Origin: Bacteroidetes bacterium UBA7368
GTDB taxonomy: Bacteria; Bacteroidota; Rhodothermia; Rhodothermales; UBA10348
Reading direction: 5' to 3'
Length of the DNA: 8,886 nt
Assembly (NCBI GenBank): GCA_002469915.1
Contig: DKOG01000005.1
Location: 1-8,886, forward strand
Of this stretch, positions 1 through 4,725 are shown in pieces; the stretch's first letter is position 1, and every line of letters starts with the position of its first letter. Both the position numbers and the translations under genes were made by a program. Below the pieces are notes generated by a model. That model saw nothing but the letters and a program-made list of their open reading frames with translations, searched no databases and was not told where the DNA came from.

Positions 1-572
1 GTCGTCTTTCCCTCTGCATTTCCTGCAATAAACCCGGTCACCACTGGAAGCACGAAACGTGAGAGGGTCGAAAACCAATTGCCAGCGCGTTCAGCCGTCT
101 CAGATCGGTCTACCTCTCCGTCGTGAGCCACGATAATGGTTCGTGCATCCACCGACTGAGAAACCACACCCTCTTGTTGCAAACAGGCTGAAACCAAGGG
201 TGCGGAAAGTAACTCTCCCGTAGCCGTTATGCGCTCTGTCCTATTTTCCATACCCGGTTGGGCAATCACATACCGCAAGACATCAATGGTAGCATTGATG
301 GCCCGCATATATCCGAATCTCCATCGCGGCACCAACAGGTCTTCTGCCATTCGAATGTGCCGCTCAGCCAACTGACTGATGATGGGCTCCGTATACTTCT
401 CTGTTACCAGCGATTCGAGTAGGTCGGTCACACCAGATAATGCTGAAACTACCACGATTGGACGGCAGGCGTCTGCTTCGCCTTTGATGATGGATACCAC
501 CCTTCGAAGGCTCTCCACAGAGCCGACCGAAGAACCTCCAAACTTCAGTATTTTTACAGGAGAGGATCTCAT
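1..572 (-). CDS. Aspartokinase, N-terminal part (cut by window edge); possibly an aspartokinase/homoserine dehydrogenase fusion
   Basis: The frame stays open from the ATG at 572-570 to the left edge and gives 190 residues. It shows aspartate kinase hallmarks: KFGGSSV at residues 10-16 (nucleotide-binding lysine and glycine loop), VSALSGVTD at 42-50, GELLSA at 119-124, and VVTGFIAGNAEGKT at 177-190, the start of the aspartate-binding segment. The enzyme phosphorylates L-aspartate with ATP, the first step toward methionine, threonine and lysine. The spacing of the motifs fits the longer LysC-III/ThrA/MetL type rather than the short Bacillus type. Whether a homoserine dehydrogenase domain follows cannot be seen; metB and metX in the same operon make a fusion feasible. 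Its ATG overlaps the stop of the SDR gene by one base (TAATG) and has no Shine-Dalgarno, so it is probably translated by re-initiation. The family call is secure; the subtype is not. Confidence 0.93.
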   Translation of the reverse strand, partial: MRSSPVKILKFGGSSVGSVESLRRVVSIIKGEADACRPIVVVSALSGVTDLLESLVTEKYTEPIISQLAERHIRMAEDLLVPRWRFGYMRAINATIDVLRYVIAQPGMENRTERITATGELLSAPLVSACLQQEGVVSQSVDARTIIVAHDGEVDRSETAERAGNWFSTLSRFVLPVVTGFIAGNAEGKT

Positions 573-1330
573 TAGTGCACGTAGCTGGCTGCATTAATAT
601 CAATCGAGTTGCCCGTGGCATGATCTGCCAAACCACTCGCTAACAGGACCACCATCGGAGCTACATCTTTTGGCTCCGTCAGCTTGTTCAATGCGAGCCC
701 ACCGACGACGTAATCTTCGCCGTATGCATCAATGGCATCTTGAGCCATATCCGTACGCACAAAACCCGGAGCAATGACGAATGAAGTGATATTTTCTTTT
801 CCGTACGCTCTGGCTACGGAACGCGAAAGGGATACCATCGCACCTTTGGAAGCCGCATAGGCCAAGTACTCCTCGGTATCTCCTCTAAATGCAGCCCTGG
901 ACGCAATATTGATGATTTTACCACCACCATGTTGCTTGAAATGCGGAATGGCAGACCGGATTAAGATGGCCGATGCTCTCGTGTTGATATCCATCGTTCG
1001 ATTCCAATCGGAAAGCCACTCATCGTACTCCCCTTCCACTTCAGACAAAACCGCGATTCCGGCATTGTTAACGAGAATATCAATTTGCCCATACTCTGCA
1101 ACGACATTCTTAAAGAGCGCATGGGCTTCTCCCGCATCTGCTAGATCAGCACGAAATGCTTCTGCCCCGCGACCTATTTCTTTACACAGGGAAACCGCTT
1201 CTTCAGAGGATCGACCATAATGAACGGCCACCTTGGCGCCGGCTGCTCCAAGTTGTTTAGCAATCTCGCGTCCGATTCCTCGGCTTGCACCTGTGACAAG
1301 GACAACTTTATTGTTCAGTTTGATGTGCAT
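572..1330 (-). CDS. SDR-family NAD(P)-dependent oxidoreductase (FabG-like), role in the met operon unknown
   Basis: This 252-residue protein is a classical short-chain dehydrogenase/reductase of normal length. The Rossmann motif TGASRGIG is at residues 13-20 and NNAG at 88-91. The catalytic residues are Asn116 (in MDINTRAS), Ser144 (NIAS), Tyr158 and Lys162 (YAASK), and the PG motif is at 188-189. Arg17 and Arg40 near the cofactor site hint at NADPH preference, which is an inference. Closest in style are 3-oxoacyl-ACP reductases (FabG), but this family is broad and similarity alone does not fix a substrate. The gene begins 23 bases inside the end of metX and its stop overlaps the aspartokinase start, so it belongs to the riboswitch-controlled operon. 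A purine-rich AGAGAAG lies about 4 bases before the ATG at 1330. No known methionine or homoserine step obviously needs this enzyme. Confidence 0.9.
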   Translation of the reverse strand: MHIKLNNKVVLVTGASRGIGREIAKQLGAAGAKVAVHYGRSSEEAVSLCKEIGRGAEAFRADLADAGEAHALFKNVVAEYGQIDILVNNAGIAVLSEVEGEYDEWLSDWNRTMDINTRASAILIRSAIPHFKQHGGGKIINIASRAAFRGDTEEYLAYAASKGAMVSLSRSVARAYGKENITSFVIAPGFVRTDMAQDAIDAYGEDYVVGGLALNKLTEPKDVAPMVVLLASGLADHATGNSIDINAASYVH

Positions 1331-2390
1331 GTTCTTCTCTTTGGGGTGGTTTCGGTACGGAACGGGATCTACCCATCCATGACTGAACCACCGAATTCAG
1401 TTTGGCTCCTTCCAACAAGAAAGCATCGTGCCCGTGGGGAGACCTTAATACGGCTAATTCCGCATCAGGAATACACCGAGCTAGTTCTTGTTGCTCATTC
1501 AATGGAAATAAAATATCGGTATCTACCCCTACAATGAGCGTCTGTTGCCGAACAGACCCCAAAATATCCTCATATTTACCCCTATTTCTAGCAACATCAT
1601 GAGAATTGGACGTCTGAGTAAGCCGGACATAGGAGTTGGCATCAAAGCGATGGACCAGCTTGTCTCCTTGATATCTCAGATAAGACTCAACCAGGAAAGG
1701 CTCGCCAGCCGAGGTCATGACCTCTCTACCGAAACGTTCAGAGAACGAGGCCGGCGTCCGATACGAAAGCATGGCCATCATGCGGGCACTTGCTAAACCC
1801 GCTATAGGAGGTCGATCAGGAGAGTAGTTACCTCCCTTCCAATCCGGGTCCGCATAGATGGCCTGACGCTGAGCCTCCGTCCATCCAATACACCAAGCAG
1901 AATGTCGACCACTGGTGGCAACGGCAACCAATCGCTTAAGCGTAGGCTCCATCAATGCAAATTCGATCGCAATCATCCCACCGATGGAGCCTCCGATCAC
2001 CATCTCCAACTGCCGAACACCAAGTCGGTCTAAAAGGCGCTGCTGCAAGCGGACGTTATCCCGAATGGTTGGCACCGGAAAGCTGGACGCATACGGCTGA
2101 CCGGTTTCGGAATTGATGCTTGTGGGCCCGGTCGTGCCATAGCAAGACCCCAAAAGATTGGCACACACGACGAAGTACTGATCCGTGCACAAGGCCCGAC
2201 CGGGCCCAATCAACGGCGTCCACCACGCATCCACGTTGCTGTCTCCACTCAGTGAATGACATACCACAACGGCATTATCCTTTGACGCATTGAGCTTTCC
2301 CCATGTCCGATAGGCTACATTTACGTCATTCAATGTGGTGCCGTCCTCTAATTGAAACCGGCTAAACGATTCTATGAGTACTTCAGGCAT
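1308..2390 (-). CDS. metX: Homoserine O-acetyltransferase MetX
   Basis: MetX is a cytoplasmic alpha/beta-hydrolase-fold enzyme that transfers acetyl from acetyl-CoA to homoserine, committing it to methionine synthesis. At 360 residues it has normal family length. Visible signatures are the conserved LLGSCYGTTGPTS stretch (79-91), the nucleophile elbow GGSIGGM with Ser135 (133-139), the acid DTDILFP with Asp292, and GHD with His321, completing the Ser-Asp-His triad. The ATG at 2390 begins 8 bases before the metB stop, so translation is probably coupled. The C-terminal tail of about 20 charged residues (from about 341) overlaps the next gene and looks unstructured. Acetyl rather than succinyl donor is expected from the MetX family, although some members use succinyl-CoA. 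This is a strong family call. Confidence 0.96.
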   Translation of the reverse strand: MPEVLIESFSRFQLEDGTTLNDVNVAYRTWGKLNASKDNAVVVCHSLSGDSNVDAWWTPLIGPGRALCTDQYFVVCANLLGSCYGTTGPTSINSETGQPYASSFPVPTIRDNVRLQQRLLDRLGVRQLEMVIGGSIGGMIAIEFALMEPTLKRLVAVATSGRHSAWCIGWTEAQRQAIYADPDWKGGNYSPDRPPIAGLASARMMAMLSYRTPASFSERFGREVMTSAGEPFLVESYLRYQGDKLVHRFDANSYVRLTQTSNSHDVARNRGKYEDILGSVRQQTLIVGVDTDILFPLNEQQELARCIPDAELAVLRSPHGHDAFLLEGAKLNSVVQSWMGRSRSVPKPPQREEHAHQTEQ

Positions 2391-3585
2391 GGACGCGGTT
2401 TAGTCCCCGGACTCGATTCGGTGTGAGACAACGGGCCTTATCGAGCGCTTCTTCCAGATCTGAAATCAAGTCACTAACGTGTTCAATACCCACCGAAAGC
2501 CGAACGACGTTTTCGGTGATTCCTGCTTCAAGTCTTGCCTCTTCACGCATGGAAGCATGACTCATGGTAGCAGGTTGTTCGATAAGCGATTCCACCCCAC
2601 CTAGCGACTCGGCCAACGTAAAGATCTTGGTAGCGCCCAGCAGCGTTTTAATCTCGGCTACCCGCTCGTCCAGCTCAAAAGAAACCATGCCTCCAAATCC
2701 AGACTGCTGCTTTTTGGCCAGTTCATGTCCCTCATGGGTTTCTAGACCCGGATAAAACACCTTTTTAACGAGATCATGACTTTCCAAGAAACGGGCAACA
2801 ATCAGCGCGTTTTCGCAATGCTGTTTCAATCGAAGAGGGAGTGTTTTCAGACCCCTAAGTACCAACCAGCTATCAAACGGTACGGCCGTAGCACCCGTAG
2901 AATTTGCGGCAAAGTGGGCGCGTTCGCGTCCCTCCTCTGTCCGCGCCACAACCACACCACCAACCACATCGGAGTGCCCGTTCAGGTACTTGGTAGTGGA
3001 GTGAATGATGAAGTCGGCTCCAAACTGAAACGGTTGCTGCAGAAGGGGCGACAAAAAAGTGTTGTCTACGATAAAGTCGATGTCGAGCTGGCCTGTCAAT
3101 TCACCCACGGCTTCCAGATCCGTAATTCTAAGCAACGGATTCGAAGGCGTCTCAACCCAGATGGCCTTTGTTTCTGGACGAATTGCGGCCTCCAGGTTAC
3201 CCTTGAGGGTCAAGTCCACATAAGAGACCGAAAGCTTTCCTTGTCGCTCGTACCATGTCAGGAGACGCTCGGTCCCGCCGTAACAATCGTGAGAGCAAAT
3301 GATGTGGGATCCAGCATCGTAGAGCGCCAAAACGGTCGCTACGGCGGCCATACCGCTGCCAACGCAAACTGCGCCGGCTCCTCCTTCTAGTTGGGCTAGT
3401 GTCGTCTCAAGTGCTTCTCTAGTTGGGTTTCCTGAGCGGGAATAATCGTACCCAGGTTTCTCATCAGGACTGTCAAAGCGAAAAATGGCCGACTGATAAA
3501 TAGGAAGCGCAACGCTATTGTATGCGCCGTCGGTATGCTGACCAGCGAGAGTAAGTAAGGTCTGAGGATGTAGTGGCGTAGCCAT
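2383..3585 (-). CDS. metB: Cystathionine gamma-synthase / Cys-Met metabolism PLP-dependent enzyme (MetB type)
   Basis: From the ATG at 3585 this gives a 400-residue fold-type I PLP enzyme. Visible motifs are YDYSRSGNPT (46-55), GSGMAA (77-82 region), ETPSNP (145-150), DNTF (174-177), the PLP-binding Lys199 in STTKY, and SLGGVESL (327-334) followed by MSHAS (341-345). SLGGVESL favours cystathionine gamma-synthase or gamma-lyase over beta-lyase. With metX next door the likely substrate is O-acetylhomoserine plus cysteine, giving cystathionine; direct sulfhydrylation with sulfide remains possible. The frame continues upstream to a GTG at 3696, but the added 37 residues resemble nothing in the family and cover leader RNA, so I start at 3585, where MATPLHPQTL leads directly into the usual N-terminus. 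It is the first gene of the operon, downstream of a SAM-I riboswitch. No Shine-Dalgarno precedes it. Confidence 0.93.
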   Translation of the reverse strand: MATPLHPQTLLTLAGQHTDGAYNSVALPIYQSAIFRFDSPDEKPGYDYSRSGNPTREALETTLAQLEGGAGAVCVGSGMAAVATVLALYDAGSHIICSHDCYGGTERLLTWYERQGKLSVSYVDLTLKGNLEAAIRPETKAIWVETPSNPLLRITDLEAVGELTGQLDIDFIVDNTFLSPLLQQPFQFGADFIIHSTTKYLNGHSDVVGGVVVARTEEGRERAHFAANSTGATAVPFDSWLVLRGLKTLPLRLKQHCENALIVARFLESHDLVKKVFYPGLETHEGHELAKKQQSGFGGMVSFELDERVAEIKTLLGATKIFTLAESLGGVESLIEQPATMSHASMREEARLEAGITENVVRLSVGIEHVSDLISDLEEALDKARCLTPNRVRGLNRVHA

Positions 3586-3768
3586 GATCTTAACAATAAT
3601 CTTTGGTTGAAATCGCCCATCCAGATTACCGTTGTCGTCCCCTTTTTCGCAGCTCCCGTTCAAGATGCCGGGAGATGATGCTGAGCCTGAACGCACATAG
3701 AATGCCGTCCGAAGCTCAGAGCTTCACTCCCATCTGCGCCTGATATACCCGAGAAACTCCGAGGGTAT
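3586..3768 (-). other. Structured mRNA leader between riboswitch terminator and metB
   Basis: No gene is supported here. Read on the minus strand, the leader can form several hairpins. TATACCC (3769-3763) pairs with GGGTATA (3750-3744). GAAGC and GCTTC pair within an interrupted palindrome at 3711-3725. CTCCCG (3674-3669) pairs with CGGGAG (3658-3653) across a 10-nt loop. None is followed by a U-run, so they are not intrinsic terminators. A leader of 183 nt after the terminator is long for a riboswitch expression platform; the hairpins may affect stability or initiation, which is inference only. Confidence 0.5.
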
Positions 3769-3798
3769 AAAAAAACCCTCCGGAAAAATGGGAGGGTT
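3769..3798 (-). terminator. Intrinsic terminator of the SAM riboswitch expression platform
   Basis: On the minus strand AACCCTCC (3798-3791) and GGAGGGTT (3781-3774) form a perfect 8-bp stem with a 9-nt loop, followed by a run of seven U (3775-3769, partly inside the stem). The TCCCAT at 3793-3788, covering part of the 5' arm and loop, is complementary to ATGGGA (3829-3824), the 3' arm of aptamer helix P1. This is the classic switch: with SAM, P1 forms and the terminator folds; without SAM, ATGGGA is free to pair with TCCCAT and block the terminator, allowing metB operon transcription. Confidence 0.9.
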
Positions 3799-3823
3799 GT
3801 CACGAAGCAAACTTCGGCATCCT

Positions 3824-3935
3824 TCCCATCATTCTCGGTCAATATCGAGCAGGATTTAGCACCATATTAGTCTCATATGCGAGACCAGGTTGCTACGACG
3901 TCTTAGGGCCTGTCCCTCGGTCGTTCTCGATGGAA
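3824..3935 (-). promoter_or_regulatory. SAM-I (S-box) riboswitch aptamer
   Basis: The minus strand carries the S-box core in the right order. P1 forms between TTCCATC (3935-3929) and GATGGGA (3830-3824). P2 forms between ACGAC (3924-3920) and GTCGT (3899-3895), enclosing the conserved GAGGGACAGGCCC (3918-3906). GCAACC follows at 3893-3888. P3 is GTCTC/GAGAC (3885-3881 with 3874-3870). The highly conserved GGTGCTAAATCCTGC lies at 3863-3849, and P4 is CTCG/CGAG just after it. The RNA binds S-adenosylmethionine and lowers expression when SAM is plentiful. It lies directly upstream of metB-metX-SDR-aspartokinase and is followed by an intrinsic terminator, so control is most likely by transcription termination. 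P4 is short. The match in sequence and helices is strong. Confidence 0.94.
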
Positions 3936-3936
3936 T

Positions 3937-3973
3937 TGTTCTAATGATACGGCGTGGACACTTTACGATGCAA
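3937..3973 (-). promoter_or_regulatory. Candidate sigma70-like promoter of the metB operon
   Basis: On the minus strand TATCAT (3949-3944, five of six matches to TATAAT) lies 18 bases after TTGCAT (3973-3968, weak -35). A run of seven A just upstream (3982-3976) could act as an UP element. The predicted start at about 3937 falls one or two bases before the first P1 base of the riboswitch, where the transcript needs to begin. Placement supports the call more than the -35 sequence does. Confidence 0.55.
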
Positions 3974-3982
3974 CCTTTTTTT

Positions 3983-3998
3983 GGAAGTGTACACTTCC
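3983..3998. repeat. Perfect 16-bp palindrome, candidate operator
   Basis: GGAAGTGTACACTTCC is its own reverse complement over all 16 bases. It lies about 46-61 bases upstream of the predicted metB-operon start, just beyond an A-tract, and one base before a possible divergent -35 for the lipoprotein gene. It resembles a dimeric transcription factor site. It does not match the MetJ box or the MetR pattern that I know, and I cannot name the regulator. Confidence 0.5.
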
Positions 3999-3999
3999 G

Positions 4000-4026
4000 T
4001 TGTCAAACAGTGATGAGGGGTAAAAT
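4000..4026 (+). promoter_or_regulatory. Possible promoter for the lipoprotein gene
   Basis: TTGTCA (4000-4005) and TAAAAT (4021-4026) each match five of six consensus bases, but the spacer is 15, shorter than usual. If used, transcription would begin near 4033 and leave a leader of about 150 nt before the ATG at 4184. Its -35 abuts the palindrome at 3983-3998. This is weak evidence. Confidence 0.3.
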
Positions 4027-4183
4027 AAAATCCGGCAGTCACTGGCCCAGCACTTCATCTCACACCTCAATACCCACGATTCAGCCCAAAAACGTCATTT
4101 TTTACGGTTTATGGAACGACCATTAAACGAGAAGCAAACATATCCCGCTCTTTCCATGAACGTTAACGATCGGTATACAAACC

Positions 4184-4591
4184 ATGAAAAATAGCGTGCT
4201 TCCTCTTGTCACCATAAGCCTTTTAACAGTCCTCACAGGTTGTACGGGCTTAAGCTCTGTGTCCCAAGAGACCGATGAAACCGAACTAATTGACATCGCT
4301 TGGCTCGAAAAACAACTTCAGGCAGAGGGCATATTCGCCTCTCCTTCTGGACCCGGAAACTGGGGCATACCGGCTTCCTCGAGCGTCCGGCTCGTCCTAG
4401 ACGGAATCGAATCCATTAATGTGTACTTGTTTGAAGACCTAGAGTTGGCTGCATCCGAGGCTTACGAGTTTTCAAACAAACGACCCCAGAGTCAGGTTTT
4501 CCACAAAAAGGGACTTGTGCTCGTTCGAACGGAACGTGCGAACTCTGGACTATCCAATTCACTTCGAGGAATTATGGGAACAGCGCTGTAA
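4184..4591 (+). CDS. Small predicted lipoprotein of unknown function
   Basis: The product has 135 residues. A short charged start (MKN) leads into a hydrophobic stretch and the lipobox LTGC with Cys20, the expected signal peptidase II cleavage and lipidation site. The mature part is about 116 residues, probably anchored to a membrane in the periplasm. It has no recognisable catalytic motif. The pattern of short hydrophobic strands (VRLVLDG near 69, INVYLFED near 78, GLVLVRTE near 109) around one helix rich in Ala and Glu (LELAASEAYEF) suggests a small alpha/beta domain, which is inference. It is transcribed away from the methionine operon and converges on the beta-propeller gene. There is no Shine-Dalgarno before the ATG. 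The coding call rests mainly on the clean lipobox and the open frame. Confidence 0.8.
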   Translation: MKNSVLPLVTISLLTVLTGCTGLSSVSQETDETELIDIAWLEKQLQAEGIFASPSGPGNWGIPASSSVRLVLDGIESINVYLFEDLELAASEAYEFSNKRPQSQVFHKKGLVLVRTERANSGLSNSLRGIMGTAL

Positions 4592-4725
4592 TAGAAACTG
4601 AGTATCAGGGGTGCGGGCGGGCACGGGAAATGTGCTGTCGGATTAGACTGGGGAGGTACCCGGTCCGTCCGCGCATCCTGAAAGGACTAAGACCTGGTAA
4701 ATGGGTTTTCAAGCATAACCGGTAA

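Noticed and set aside
2776..3390. 204-codon open frame on the plus strand opposite metB
   Set aside because: It is antisense to a well-supported conserved gene, has no recognisable domain, and arises from the codon pattern of the other strand.
3586..3696. A longer metB starting at the GTG at 3696
   Set aside because: The extra 37 residues have no family counterpart and overlap leader hairpins; the ATG at 3585 gives the normal N-terminus.
3662..3702. A 12-codon leader peptide (MCVQAQHHLPAS) in the metB leader
   Set aside because: It has no run of methionine codons, no good ribosome site and no attached attenuator, and control is already explained by the riboswitch.
3844..3931. ATCGAG (3931-3926) and CTCGAT (3849-3844) as riboswitch helix P1
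   Set aside because: They are perfectly complementary, but alignment to the S-box core puts P1 further out (TTCCATC with GATGGGA) and assigns CTCG to P4. The outer pairing also fits the terminator switch, so the inner pairing is probably chance or transient.
3978..4006. Consensus TTGACA on the minus strand (4006-4001) as the metB -35
   Set aside because: At 16-18 bases downstream there is only an A-rich tract with no -10 match, and transcription from it would start well before the riboswitch.
4592..4725. Terminator in the 134-base gap between convergent genes
   Set aside because: Only weak stems such as GCAC/GTGC and no U-run on either strand; nothing I can support.
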